Notes: a model not told the origin generated them from the sequence alone. 64,000 nucleotides of DNA from Microplitis mediator (GCF_029852145.1 NC_079972.1:8609486-8673485); one strand, 5' to 3'; positions 43,021-54,800 are shown, counted from the first letter of the stretch. A program made the numbers and translations.

Positions 43021-44140
43021 GAATAAGCGTCGCGACTTCGTTCGATGACGTACTCACCAATTGATTATGAATTTATGAGTAAGTGAATAGTTGTTAGAGA
43101 GTGAGAGAGCAAAAGAAAGGAGAGAATAAAATTTAAGGATGTGAATAATAGAAGGATGAGAAAATGAGAGGGTCAGGAATACGTGCCCATCTATTTCTTT
43201 TTCACCCTCTTTTGTGTGTGATAATCTCGATCATCCTTTTTGCACTTTTTTTTTTTTATTTTTATTAAGCTAATTTTTTTTTTTAATTATTATTTTTTAA
43301 ACTTGGTTTAAACATTTATTATTATTATGAGATGAATTTTTTCTAAAGTATTATCAGTACTTTTTTTTTTTTAATGAAACAATATAAAAGAAGATTTTTT
43401 TATTTTGAGACTTGAGTACAAAGAAGATTTTTTTTAAGCTGGCAAACCACACTTGAGTAATTGTTTAAGACTAGACTCTTGCAAACTCGACAAACTTTAT
43501 ATACCTTTTTTTATGGTTTTGATATGTTTTTCTTTTTTGATTTATTTGATTAGAAATTAAGTTGTAAAATAATAAGGGAAAGAGAAACTTGTTAAGAAAG
43601 GTTCAGATTTTTTTTTTTTTTTTTTTTTTTTTTCAGAAAAGGAAATTTAATTTATAAGGGTTATTTTTTATTTTAATTGAAATTACAATGGATATTTTTC
43701 AACTCTTGCAAAAGCATAGTTCACGTATTGCCGAATAAAAACTACAGAATTCCAGCAAACTCAGCGGATTTCACCCTTTTCCCATTTATCTTAAAATTTT
43801 TTCGTGACCCCGTGACTTTATTTGAGAAGTTTTTGTGAGGTTCAAATAAAACAACAAAATTTTATAATTTATTGATTTATTTTTTTTTTGCTAAGCGAGT
43901 TTGTTCATGCTTAATTAACTTCTTGAATCAAAATTTTTTTTCATTCACGGATTTTAAAAAATAAATATTTTTATTCAGTAAAAATAGATTTTAAATTTAT
44001 ATTTATTAAATAAAAAAAATTGAGTGATTAAATTTGAATTTGAATCGGAGTAAAAATTTTAATTCAACTCAATTGTCAGATAAACAAAGTACATATATAT
44101 GTATATAAACATATATGCAACTAGTATACAAGATATCGCA
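43021..44140. other. A/T-rich sequence with long T tracts
   Basis: T runs are frequent. The longest, about 26 T, ends at 43633 and is followed by CAG, which superficially looks like a splice acceptor. No coding signal follows it. Confidence 0.45.
43608..43633. repeat. Poly-T tract (26 nt)
   Basis: Uninterrupted T run followed by CAGAAAAGG. Confidence 0.9.
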
Positions 44141-44144
44141 GAAT

Positions 44145-44600
44145 CTTATCTAAGTAGTCTTATTCGCTGAAAATTTCTCTTGAAAGAGCTTTCAGATCCG
44201 CTGTCCGTGCTCGGGCGAATCCCATCCGGATCGTCTAGATTCGAACGTCGTCTCGGAACTGCTTTGAAAGATTTATACCAACCCTTTAACAGGAAATATA
44301 TTTTTTTTATTCTACCTTTTTTATAGTCTTTATTTATAAAACTTTTCTCGCTTTTTTATTTCATTTCATTTATTTTTTATTTTTACTTTTTCTTTACACC
44401 GGTCTCTTGTACTGGCCCCTGTCAGTTATCCAGCGGTCGACGATACACGACGCTATTCACTGACGTACTTACTCGACAGATTGCTATTGACGCTACTACT
44501 TGATGTCTGCTCGTACAACTTCAACTACTACTTGTTCTATTCCTTGTATTGCTGCAACGACATGTTGGTGGCTATACATATTGGATCAGACATATATTCA
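44145..44600. other. Two GC-richer patches; candidate regulatory or untranslated exon sequence
   Basis: 44190-44285 holds CGGGCGAATCCCATCCGG and TCGAACGTCGTCTCGG; 44400-44540 holds CGGTCGACGATACACGACG. They are separated by T-rich sequence. They are unique in the window and have no convincing open frame. Confidence 0.25.
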
Positions 44601-44714
44601 ATGATATTTTAAATTCTCAAGTATCTTTTTATTCTCTTTATCGATTTTCATTAAATTCATTATTAGTTTTTATTCAATTATTACTATTATTTTGTTTTAA
44701 TTTAAAATTACGTA

Positions 44715-45234
44715 GGGGAAGGGTGGAAAAAACGAACCCCCCAAAAAATTTGGTAAAAAAAAATTTATTTCCACAATTATTTTAAACCGTCATTTTGCCT
44801 CTTATCATGATTATTATACAATTTTGATTGTTCCAGAATTTTTTTTTTTAATTTTTCAGTGGACTCTATGGATTGTTGGCCACAAAAACTAATACATATG
44901 GTTTCTTCTTCGCTATATTTAAATTTTATATAAACTGTTTATCTTCAATAACTTTTTTTTCAGCATCTTCAGTTACTAACAGTATTGCAAATCTCTTTTT
45001 CCATACTTAGATCAGGTATAAACAATTTCATTGTAGTATTTTTTTTGGGGGTGGTCCGCTTTGGCCGCCTGGGGAAAAATTTTTTTTTTACGACAACTGA
45101 ACATTTGGTTCAATTATTACGAATGGAAGTAAAAAAAAAAGATTCACCGAATTGAAATGCACAAAAATCCATTATTTCCTTAGCGGTCCTGTTTTACGCC
45201 CTTCCTCTACAGGACTTTTTACCCGCTCTTCCCC
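44715..45234 (+). mobile_element. TA-flanked GGGGAAGGG element, copy 3
   Basis: GGGGAAGGGTGGAAAAAACG and CCCGCTCTTCCCC are inverted; TA at 44713-44714 and 45235-45236. The interior phrase TTACTAACAGTATTGCAAAT is shared with 60127-60560, and related sequence in inverse orientation occurs at 48715-49259. Non-coding MITE, 520 bp. Confidence 0.75.
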
Positions 45235-45236
45235 TA

Positions 45237-45444
45237 CAGTCGCTTGAGAAATAGGGTATAAGGAAAATTGGGTGAGATTCTCGGAATCTTATTGTATTTA
45301 AAATTATCACTTAAAAACTTGATGTATAGAAATGATTTCAAAAACTTTTTTCAATCTGACCATGTAAATTTGTTACAATTTTGAAGCTTTAAATGACAAT
45401 TTAAAATTTTTAAATTTAAACGATGCTTAATTCAACTTGATGCA
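45237..45444. other. Non-coding spacer
   Basis: Nothing identifiable. Confidence 0.4.
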
Positions 45445-45446
45445 AT

Positions 45447-45587
45447 CTCTCTAAACATGAATAAGTGAAATAAGTGAATATTAACTAATTCTGAGTGCCA
45501 ACCGAACCACTTTTTGAAATTAGTGGTTCGGCTTGCACTTGGAATTAGTGAATATTCAATTGTTTTCACTAGTTCATGTTCAGAGAG
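45447..45587. mobile_element. MITE, CTCTCTAAA-terminal family, copy 6
   Basis: CTCTCTAAACATGAATAAGTG mirrors CACTAGTTCATGTTCAGAGAG. AT lies outside both ends (45445-45446, 45588-45589). Confidence 0.75.
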
Positions 45588-45589
45588 AT

Positions 45590-47440
45590 CGAGTTCTCAA
45601 AATGCCATAATTTTTATCTGTACGTGCTGAAAAGTTACAAGTACTCAGAATTTTCATAATAATACTAGATAAGACGTCTTGATTTGCTATACCTGCTACA
45701 AGGTCATCAGCCCGATTCTAGCCAGCGCTGTTTTGTATAAAACTTTTTGCTTACACAGAGTATAATTTTTAGTAGTTGATGCAATTGTCGTACCTTTAAT
45801 TGAATTTTTTTTCTAATCAATTCAATTAAATGCGGTGAACTAATTAATCTGCAGTTTTTATCGGTTCACATTCCTTCATTCAATGTAAGACAAAAACAGT
45901 ATTGATACTTTTTATTTAACGTATTCTATTGACTTTTTTCTTTCTTCATATTTTGTATTATTTGTCTTCTCTTTTAAAACGAATTTATCAAAATTTGTTA
46001 CAAATAGAGAATTTTTACAAATTTGTTTCAAGAAAGTTGGTACCAAAGTTTAGATTTTTGAAACCTTTTATTTGATATAAATCACTGAGATTGTATTTTT
46101 CGATCAAATCTATAGAATTTCACGATTGAATTATTTATAAACTTATAAAATCTTCAAGTGGTCTAACTTGCTACCAGTTCCCTTATAGAACTTTCAAATA
46201 AATTAAATGCTGCAACATTAAAACTTACTTTAAAAAAAAAATATCTATAAAATTAGAGTATCATTTAAAGTTATTAAACTTCGAGAGTGTTCGATAACTC
46301 ATTTTTAAAAATAGATATTGATAGTGAACTGAAGATAGCCTGATCAAAAACAAAGAAAAAACCAAGCATCTGGCAAGTTAAAGGTTCAACCCATTTCTTC
46401 TAATACTCAATGTACGATTCAACAACTTCCATGTGATTCAAATATTTTTTTTCTTCTCGAGCGACTTCATTTTTCCCACTTAGGGTTCTTCAACCGTTGA
46501 CCCTATCCCACTACCTCATTCCTCTAGTTTCCTCAGTTACTTTTTTTATTCTATAACATTTTAGTTTTTTTTTTTCATTCTCCACAAGCTTTACCGAGTA
46601 ATCTGACCTGACAATAATTTTTTTTCTTTCTCCCAGTTACTCTTTCCCGAGTATCATCGACCTTCTCCTCAAGTTTCACTTGGTATTTTTCTCCTCTCTT
46701 GCCATGCTAAGAGATCTGTTCGCTCTTAGATCTTTACGTATGCCCTTAAAAAAACTATCACATTCATATGTATGTATATATATATATATATATGTATATA
46801 TATGAGTACATCTACTATAATAAACAAGACATCTAAACAACGTGAGAACTTAAAGAATGCCAATATTGATACGAATAATATTCTTTTACATGCTACCATA
46901 AAACTGCAGAAAATTGAAATTACGTTATGAAGGAGCTTCAAAGTCATCTTACGTATTACAATATCAAACCTTACAAAAAACAATCAAATTACAAAGCAAT
47001 AACAGTAGATGAACTAGATAAAAAAAAAAGAAAAGAAAGAGAGGGGGGGGGGTGAACTCTTAGAGAAAAAACTGTCAATACTGTGAATTTTTGTTTATAT
47101 ATTTTACTTTCATTTAGTCTCCAAATAAATATCTGGTATCTATGTAACCCAGCTATAAAATGAAGAAAAATGTAGAGAAAATATTCACTTGTCAAAAATT
47201 TTAAGAGATTAATTTTTTAAAATTAATCTTACTTTATTATTATATCGAACATCAAACGATGAGTATTTGATAACGATATGAATCAGTTATAAAGAAAAAA
47301 TTTATAATGTAGGGTAAAATGAAATGAAATTTTTTGCTCGAAAACGATATGAAATTTTTTTAAAAATTTACGGTATAAAAAATATAAGAATCCAAAAAAT
47401 ACTCACTCTGAGTACTCTACAATGAAAAAAAAATATTGCT
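45590..47440. other. A/T- and CT-rich non-coding sequence
   Basis: 46480-46735 is CT-rich on the plus strand. An (AT)n-type run is at 46768-46803. A G-run of 9 lies at 47043. Minus-strand frames of 85 and 68 codons at 46726-47195 are composition artefacts. Confidence 0.4.
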
Positions 47441-47499
47441 GTAAGAACGATACCGTTAGGTTCTAATAACCATCTAGAGTTAAAAAAATCGCAGATTAT

Positions 47500-47665
47500 C
47501 AAGAAGCATTTTCAGACAATACCCCCCACTTTTTATAACTATTCAATGACTCAATTGTCATAATGGTATTAAAATTTTATTACTTAATTAGAAAAAATTT
47601 AAGGTATTGATCGAAAAAAGGGCAACGTCGCCGAGGTATAGATTAAAAAAAAAAAATTACTTGCA
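47500..47665 (+). repeat. Dispersed direct repeat, copy 1
   Basis: CAGACAATACCCCCCACT (47513) is followed about 110 bp later by GAGGTATAGATTAAAAAAA and an ATTACTTGCA phrase. The second copy at 48073-48200 has the same order with a shorter middle. Confidence 0.6.
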
Positions 47666-48072
47666 ATTATTAATGTTAGAGGATCAAATTCACGCGTTCA
47701 CTCTTATTGTTTATTGTTTTAATATGCAGTTGGCGCTCGACTCGATGTCTTCATGTATTAATAAAGTTAAGTTTAGTTTTTCCAGAGTTAGTCGCTGTCG
47801 AGCCTCAATCCAAATCAGTTGTTAACAGTTTTTTTTTAATAAACGAATTATTCTTTTATGAATACTAGTGTTGTATCTTTTATCAGAATTAAGTTCCACC
47901 TCAGTTATAATTTTAACAATTAACGCATAAAAGTTTTTTTTACGGTTAACCAACACTGAAAAACAAGTGTGGTTATCGTAACCATCTAAAGTGTTGTCAT
48001 ACTAAAATGTATCGTTAAATCGGAAATACTAGTTGCTGCATCAATTTTCTTCAATTTCAATGAAAAGTATTG
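47666..48072. other. Mixed sequence between repeat copies
   Basis: A less A/T-rich patch lies at 47720-47815. A small inverted pair, AACACTGAAAAACAAGTGT, is at 47951. Confidence 0.35.
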
Positions 48073-48200
48073 TTAAGGGCATTCTCAGACAGTACCCCCC
48101 ACTCTTTAAAATAATATGCAATGGCTTTCAACTATCAATTGAAAACAGAACGTAGTCGTAATTTTGCTGAGATATAGATTAAAAAAAATTACTTACAGTT
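48073..48200 (+). repeat. Dispersed direct repeat, copy 2
   Basis: CAGACAGTACCCCCCACT (48086) followed by GAGATATAGATTAAAAAAA and ATTACTTACAG. Confidence 0.6.
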
Positions 48201-48712
48201 GATATCAATTGTGAGTTTAACAAAATTTGTTGAATAAATTTCAGTAAAATCTTCATGTCAATTTTATAATTCGAATTTTCAAGTTTTATAGCCTGAAATT
48301 TACTCAACTCATTTAATACTTGTAAATAATAAGCCAGGGTCTAAAAAATCTCATCAATTATATAACTTAGTAACACCCGAGTTAGGTGAAGCCCAAGACC
48401 CAAAATAATGTACAAAATAAATCATTGCGTACATGAATAATGACATTTTCGGTATAAGTCCTTTCTAGATACTTCTTGCTTCTAATGCGATCGGTAGTTA
48501 AAACTTCTTCATCGAAATACTTACTGGACCATGACCTAAAAAATATTTGGGGTTGTAGGGTTGAGCAAATTGCAGAATATTTCACAATTGTTTAACTTTA
48601 GTGTATGAATTAGAAAATAATGAAAACAGGTATCGATTACCTTTCATTAAAAACGAAAATATTGAATGGTTTTTACAAAGTAATCAATCATTTTTTTACG
48701 TAATAATATGAA
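48201..48712. other. A/T-rich non-coding sequence
   Basis: A 67-codon minus-strand frame (48382-48585) has no recognisable feature. Nothing else is seen. Confidence 0.4.
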
Positions 48713-48714
48713 TA

Positions 48715-49259
48715 GGGGAAAGGCGAGCAAACGGGACTATTAAAGAAATTATGGATATCCGTGCATCCAAATACGCCGAAGTAATTAAACCAAGTTTCCA
48801 GTTGCCATGAAAATGATTTTTTTTCTGAGCGGCCAAAACGGACCACCCTCCAAAAATAATAATTTTTCTTTTTTAAATAATATGATTAAATCGTTTATAC
48901 TTTATTCAAGTGAAGATAGTGATTTTTAATTCAATAAGTAAACAAAGACGCTGAAAAAAAAAAAAATATTGAAGATAAATAACTTTTTCAAAATTTAAAA
49001 TTAGTGAAAAAGACACTGTGTGTATTTTTTGATGCCATTTAATAAATAATTTTGAAAATAAAAATTGAGAAAAATAATTTTCAAGATAAAAAAAAATTGC
49101 GAAAAATGCAAAAAATCTTTGGGACACCCGAAATTGTGAAACAATTATATTAAGAGTCATAAATGATGGTTGAAAATAATTTTCGAAAGATAAAGTTTTT
49201 TACAAAATTTTCGGGTCGGTCACTTTGCCCACTCGGTCTTGTTTTGCCCACTCTTCCCC
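48715..49259 (-). mobile_element. TA-flanked GGGGAA element, copy 4
   Basis: GGGGAAAGGCGAGCAAACGG and TTTTGCCCACTCTTCCCC are inverted; TA at 48713-48714 and 49260-49261. Oriented opposite to copy 3; 545 bp. Confidence 0.75.
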
Positions 49260-49261
49260 TA

Positions 49262-49499
49262 TCAATAACGAAAAAAATAATGGAATTCAATTATAACAGA
49301 AATTCAACCAGAAGAATTTATTTAAATAATCAATGGGTAAAGTAATTGCAAATAAAAAGTTGAGTGGCAGCTAGATACTGTTATTATTTAACATTAAGTT
49401 AATCTAAATTTTTTTTCTCTTGATTATCTTCATGGATTTAGTTTGAAGCTGCTATAAATTCATCATTCGTTCGTTAATATTATCATAATAATCGTGTGC
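49262..49499. other. A/T-rich spacer
   Basis: Nothing identifiable. Confidence 0.4.
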
Positions 49500-49682
49500 A
49501 CTGACAGAAGGATTTCTTAGCATTTAATTTTTCTTAATATTTAAAAAATCATTTCTTAAACATCATTTCTTTGTATTTAACAAATATTTCTTAAATAGTA
49601 AAAAATATTTGTTAAATACAAAGAAATGATTTCTTAAATACTAAGAAATCTTTTTAAATGCTAAGAAATCCCTCTATCAGTA
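49500..49682. mobile_element. 183-bp palindromic MITE, ACTGACAGA ends
   Basis: CTGACAGAAGGATTTCTTAG mirrors CTAAGAAATCCCTCTATCAG. The arms extend through AACAAATATTTCTTAAATAG, so the whole element folds into one hairpin built from repeated TTTCTTA blocks. Confidence 0.75.
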
Positions 49683-50160
49683 TAATAGTTACTTTCTAAT
49701 TCTTTTTGTTTACAATTACAAACAAAAATAAAAATACTGTTTATTGCCAAATTTTAGTAACCTATGGCTTTATTATAAATTAATAAATTGCTAATAATTA
49801 TATGTATAAGAGTAAAAATGATCTTTTTTGATGCATTTTTCAAATTATTCCAGACACTTTAATCCATCTAACTTTAGTTAGACATATAAAGTTTCATTAA
49901 ACCAGTTTAGACCATGTCACGCAATTTGTGTTAATTAAAACAAAAATTCCTTCTGCATAAATATAAAAAAAAAAAAAAGAAAAAAAAAGTTTCAACAATC
50001 TGCATGTGACTTTTCAAGCTAATGAACGCAGACGTATCTCTTAGGCAGACTTTACGACCCGGCAGCCACTCATTCAAATAAAAGAAAAGAAAAACTTGAC
50101 AAAGAGCAAAGAAAGTAACAAAACACTCGCCATAATCATTACTCACATCATCAACCCAAA
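49683..50160. other. A/T-rich sequence, more complex from 49990
   Basis: Complex sequence begins near 49990 and leads into the island that follows. The 71-codon minus-strand frame (49931-50146) ends in poly-Phe. Confidence 0.35.
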
Positions 50161-50164
50161 AAAC

Positions 50165-51075
50165 GAATTTCTCAACTAAAACGTGTACGCCATCGGGTTA
50201 AAAATCTCTTTCCATTTCTTAACGTTCTCCTCTTTCTACTTTTCTTCACTTCCTGGCCACCCACTCACCCCAAACTTCTTGTATTTCTTCGCCCTTAGAA
50301 AACTTCTTAACGCTTCACTAGGAAACCGCCTAAAAATAAATAAGTTTAGCCGCTGGAAAAAGCCCAAGAGTTTGAAAACGCGTGGTGAGTGAAAGCTTTC
50401 GCTCGCTCGCTTGCCTGCCTGCAAAGGTCAATGAAAGCTCTTATGGCTTTAGTGATGCATAGACACTCGAAAGCTCGCGGATATACGAGAGCTAGATTCA
50501 CAGCTTGAATGCCGCCACGAGCTTTTTTCCAATTTGTTTTTTTTTTTCCATCATTTCCTTTTTTTTATCTTTTTTCTTATACTCTATCTTCTTATTTTGC
50601 CTATTTTTCTACTTTATTATTATCATCTTCTTCATCACCTCTACTTGATTTTATATTACTATACATATCCATATATTGGCACACATGCGCGCGTGAATTT
50701 ACCGCGCAGGTTAAATTGTGATTGCAGATGGCGTTTATGTCGTTCGTTCGTTCGTTTGTCCGTTATGCGTTAGAAATGAAAAGTAGGGTTCTGTTGAATC
50801 GTACAGTGGGGATAAGGTTTGTTGTCATAGTGGGGGCCAAAATGCTTACCGGAATTTAAGGAGGTGGGGGTAAACGAGACATCGCAGGGGTGAGAATAGT
50901 AGGATAGCAAATGTATGCTGGTAGGGGTGGATAGAAAAGGAGAAATGCTCGGTGGGTAGTAGGGTTGCCATGGGAGCTACCCGGCCGGGTCTCTAAAGCA
51001 CCAGAAATCCCCAGTAGTTTTACCGCGGCGACTGTTAAGCGCGCTTCGGTTTGCTTTTTACCGTACAAAAAGCAA
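50165..51075. other. GC-elevated region, candidate regulatory or exon cluster
   Basis: Several patches stand out: 50165-50520 with CGCTCGCTCGCTTGCCTGCC and a donor-like GTG|GTGAGTG (GT at 50385-50386), 50680-50790 with ACCGCGCAGGTTAAATTG, and 50860-51070, G-rich on the plus strand. The minus-strand frame 50856-51068 (70 codons, ending in a Pro run) begins MYGKKQTEARLTVAAVKLLG and is the most protein-like piece, but it matches nothing I know. A promoter with an untranslated exon, or an enhancer cluster, seems likelier than coding sequence. Confidence 0.3.
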
Positions 51076-51365
51076 TGTGTGCATGTGATTATGCGTGTGT
51101 GAATTGTGTGATTAAATCATTTTATATTTATGTGAACATTTTTTAAACGTGCTATTTGTGTTACTCACGTGTTATTATTGTTGTTATAAATTTAAACTTT
51201 AATAAATACTTTATTAATTTAAATAAATTTTTTAAATAAACAATTTAGATACCGAGGAAATTTATTAAAAATTTTTTAAATAAAATTTTTTACAAAAAAA
51301 ATAAAAAATTAAAATTAAAATGAAAAAAAAATATAGATAAATATATCAATAAAGTAGTTTAAATA
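51076..51365. other. A/T-rich spacer
   Basis: Nothing identifiable. Confidence 0.45.
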
Positions 51366-51367
51366 AT

Positions 51368-51545
51368 GTTTGTCCTTGGTATGTCGTACTCGTTATCCTT
51401 GCAATATCCGCACCGTCAGTTTCACTGCCCACGCGTCGCCTCTGCATTTCCCACTGGCACTAGTTTCTCACCCAGTCGAGGATGAGATGACGAGAAAGCT
51501 TTAATCCTGTACGACACACTCAAAGAGAATAATCTACGGAATAAA
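51368..51545. other. Short GC-richer unique island
   Basis: Contains GCACCGTCAGTTTCACTGCC, CACGCGTCGCCTCTGC and CAGTCGAGGATGAGATGACG. No frame; candidate cis-regulatory element. Confidence 0.25.
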
Positions 51546-51719
51546 TATATTAAGTAGTTAAATAAATAAAATTTTTTATTAAACATTTTTTTAAATTTTA
51601 TTAAACCAAGTGTGAACTATATTCAAAAAGGTGTGTTTGTGTTTTGTGATTTATCATAAATATTTATTTTAATGTTATTATTAATATTATTGTTAAATTA
51701 TATGGTGAATTACTAGTTA

Positions 51720-51965
51720 ATTATATGATGGCACTTGTAATGGTAATTAATTATTGTGATATAAATTTTGTTATTACACGATTATTGAGACGTGGTTTAG
51801 CTATCAGGCATTACGCTCCAGACGTCTCGACGCCGTTATTGCAATTCACTCGGCTATACTTCCTCGTAACTTCCTTTCTTCGAAGCTTTGGCATCTTTGC
51901 CCAGGAAATACACGTAAAATGAAAACCTGGATTGCTAGATACTAGATACCCGAGACCAGAGAAAA
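51720..51965 (+). other. Short unique island with a 65-codon frame
   Basis: The frame from ATG 51725 to 51922 reads through GRGLAIRHYAPDVSTPLLQF, with normal composition, and stops before A/T-rich DNA. No domain is recognised. It may be regulatory or an orphan exon. Confidence 0.15.
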
Positions 51966-52375
51966 TTCAATTGTTTTCTTTATGACTTTGTGTCAACAAT
52001 TTAAATTTATTTATTTTTTTTTTCGTCTCAATTATTATTTTAAAATTATTTATGGAAACTAATTAAGCCGAAAAAATAAATGAACTTTTTCATTTTTTTT
52101 TTCAATTAATATGAATATTAAAATTATTTAAATTAATAAAAATAAAAAACAATTTTATTTCGTCCGGAAAAAAATTTAATTGACTTAATTTATTTACTAT
52201 ATAAAAAAATTATTATATTTTTAAAATTATTTATAAAAACTAATGACGCTATTAGTTTATATTAAAATAATAATTAAACAAAGCTGAATAAATTTGTTGT
52301 TAATGAACGGGAAATTTTATTGATTAGCGTAGGCTGATGGTATTATAAATATAAAAATGTATGAGCTAGTAGTGC
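51966..52375. other. A/T-rich non-coding sequence
   Basis: Nothing identifiable. Confidence 0.5.
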
Positions 52376-52379
52376 AAGT

Positions 52380-52900
52380 TAATGCATGATCGGACCGCGT
52401 GTTACAGTCTGTATCACTCAATATGCTTTTTAAAATAGTCGACGTTGTTTTTTTTATTTTTTTTCAATAGTGAACGATTTTTTACTCGTTTTATTTAAAA
52501 AAAAAAGTTATGAATATTGAACAGTGTTGATGTTATTCAAGATAATGAATTTGATCAAACTTATACACTGGTATATATAATATACTAAGCTATTGTTTTC
52601 CCAACCAACAGTCTCTACAACATGACAGTAGTATCCTCGCCGCTTATTTCTCTCGTCAAATTAATTAACGCTAAACGACGGCGGCATTTTGTGCGCTCTC
52701 ACGGTAAAGATCGGATGAGTTGAATGCACACCATCTTTCTTTGTCCTCCTCTCTCATTACCACTGTCAGTGTCTTTACTTACTCACTCGCTTACTCATTC
52801 TTACTCTTACTCTCTTGTATTCTTACTCTGCTATTATCATCTTTCTTACTTTGTTGAGCGATTGTTGTTTTTGTTTTAACATCACTCACTATTCTAATAA
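52380..52900. other. Islands of unique sequence, candidate promoter or enhancer
   Basis: 52385-52445 (GATCGGACCGCGTGTTACAG) and 52615-52760 (ACGACGGCGGCATTTTGTGC, CACGGTAAAGATCGG) are GC-richer. 52760-52860 is CT-rich with ACTCACTCGCTTACTCATTC. No reliable frame. Confidence 0.25.
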
Positions 52901-53270
52901 TACAATTCAATTAGTTTCATGTTATTAATGGTAATAATTTAATGTATCTGATATCATTAATTTGAATTATTATTTTTTACAATTTCACGATGACTAGGCT
53001 GTAAAAAAAAAACCTTAAAAAAGAGCTTTAAGCTCGCCTTGCTTCGGTGTTAAGATTATTGGTGTTAAAACAACAACGCTATCGGTTTAAGTTTTTTTTC
53101 AATGTTGAGTCGTATTAAAAAAAAAAAGTAGTTTAACTTTTCAAGTATCACAAGTCGAATTGTATTTCAAATACAAAATAAAATTTTTTATTGTTTGAGA
53201 AACTAATGATATGACAGATTCACCAATAGTGGAGAGATTTAGAAAATATTTATCCATAATGACATATTAA
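52901..53270. other. A/T-rich sequence with a GGTGTTAAAA patch
   Basis: 53000-53100 carries CGGTGTTAAGATTATTGGTG, similar in style to 4231-4290 and 27954-28030. No gene. Confidence 0.35.
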
Positions 53271-53276
53271 ATACGT

Positions 53277-53433
53277 ACATACATACACTTGGACATCATC
53301 TTGAAATTGGCAGAATAGCATCTTAGGGCCTCAAAACGTCGAGATCTGTTGAAAACTCGGTTTTTGAAAATCGGACCGAAACCAATAACTTTCATTTTTT
53401 TGAAAATTTTCAATTTTCTTAGCGGAAAGTTAA
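53277..53433 (+). mobile_element. Fragment of the 468-bp AACTTCCCG repeat
   Basis: ACTTGGACATCATCTTGAAA through CGGACCGAAACCAATAACTT and TTCTTAGCGGAAAGTT corresponds to the last 150 bp of the units at 40685 and 41153. Confidence 0.75.
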
Positions 53434-53536
53434 CCTGAGTCAAAAAATAAATTCGGATTTAAGTCTCAAAGTTCTCAATGAGGGTTTTGAGAATCAATTT
53501 AGAATTTTAAGATTGATAACAGTATAAAAAGTTATC

Positions 53537-53884
53537 CTGCACAGTAAAAAATTGTGTTAAAATCAACACAATCTGTATGTTAGAAACAGTCCACACAATA
53601 TCTGAGTTATTTTTCAACACAGACTATTTGTGTTGAATTTCAACACAAATAGTCTGTGTTGAAATTTCAACACTTTTTTTGTGTTGATTTAAAAGTAACA
53701 CTTAATAAATGATGATAATATCGATTTTTATACTACGTAACACCTTTTAAAGTGTTGAAGAGTAAATCGATTAAACATTTTAAAGTAACCCAGAGAATTG
53801 TGTTGATTTGACACAAAATAATCAACACAAAAATTTTAACACGGACCGTTTTTAACACAGATACACATTATTTTTTACTGTGTA
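53537..53884. mobile_element. CACAGTAAAAAAT-terminal element
   Basis: GCACAGTAAAAAATTGTGTT at the left mirrors ATTTTTTACTGTGTAG at the right. The interior has inverted TGTGTTGAAATTTCAACAC blocks. Related in style to 39669-40322. Confidence 0.7.
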
Positions 53885-54480
53885 GTTTAGTCCTCAAAGT
53901 GGTAGTTATGACCAATTTTACCACTTTGAGGACTAAACTTGAATAACAGTATCTGGATTAGAGCCTCAAAATACTCAACACATCAAGGAATAATGTTATC
54001 CGCATTTGAGCCTCAAAAGTCTCATTTGACGTATTCTCTCCCCTCCCTTTTTCTACATAAAATTTTTCAGTGTCCGAAAAATAACTTTTCATTCGTTGAG
54101 GATTTTGTGGTCTTACTTATAATTTTAAATCGATAAATTATTCGCATTTAGACCTCATAATTACCATCGCGGATTTTCAGTATGAAAGTAGAGTTACTTT
54201 CTAGGCAGCATATAAAACATCAAAGAAATGGAGACTTTTGAGGATTAAACTAGAATTTGTTTTTTGACTCGGGAAAAAATAACGATTTACTTCATTTTTC
54301 TCGAATAACATATGATATTATTCATTATATGTTTCAAAACTTTTTTTAATGTTAGAGATTGAAAATTGTGTCGAATGGTTTTTTAAACGTCAAAATTGGT
54401 TCATTATTTCTAAAGATATTGCTGATATAAAATAAAAAAAACAACGATTTACTTTATTTATTTTTTTTTTTTTGTTATTG
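53885..54480. other. Non-coding sequence with small repeats
   Basis: CCTCAAAGTGGTAGTTATG near 53893 and CCACTTTGAGG near 53921 are inverted. GAGCCTCAAAA occurs at 53961 and 54006. No gene. Confidence 0.35.
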
Positions 54481-54491
54481 TTTATTACTTA

Positions 54492-54691
54492 TGTACCTGA
54501 AGATCGGAACATTTTTCACGCAACGAAAATGAAAATAATGTAAGTAATTTGAATTTAAAAGCGACTTAAGGGGTAGTTGGGGGGTGGCCTGCAATTTTCG
54601 GCTGACGTGCAAAACGTTTCAGAAATCTAGATTCAGTAGATTTTTTACTTTTACTTTCGTTCTGTGAACAACATTCCGATCTTTAGGTACA
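54492..54691. mobile_element. 200-bp TGTACCTGAAGATCGG element with 9-bp flanking duplication
   Basis: TGTACCTGAAGATCGGAAC mirrors TTCCGATCTTTAGGTACA. TTATTACTT occurs at 54482-54490, one base before the left tip, and at 54692-54700, directly after the right tip. The interior contains GGGGTAGTTGGGGGGTGGCC. A diverged inverse copy is at 28590-28745. Confidence 0.75.
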
Positions 54692-54744
54692 TTATTACTT
54701 GAATTTAAGCAAAAATATATTAACAATAGTATTTTCGAGTCCAA

Positions 54745-54800
54745 GAGCAAGTTTCGGGGCTGGCCGTATACTCTATAGAGTCAGGCGGTTTTCAGATTTT
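54745..54800 (+). repeat. Fragment of a GGGCTGGCC...GTCA repeat
   Basis: GCAAGTTTCGGGGCTGGCC followed by a GTCAGGCGGTTTTCAGATTT phrase matches fragments at 7143, 29345 and 40385 (inverse). Confidence 0.5.

Noticed and set aside
43608..43640. Poly-T followed by CAG as a splice acceptor
   Set aside because: No exon-like sequence follows; T runs are common throughout this region.
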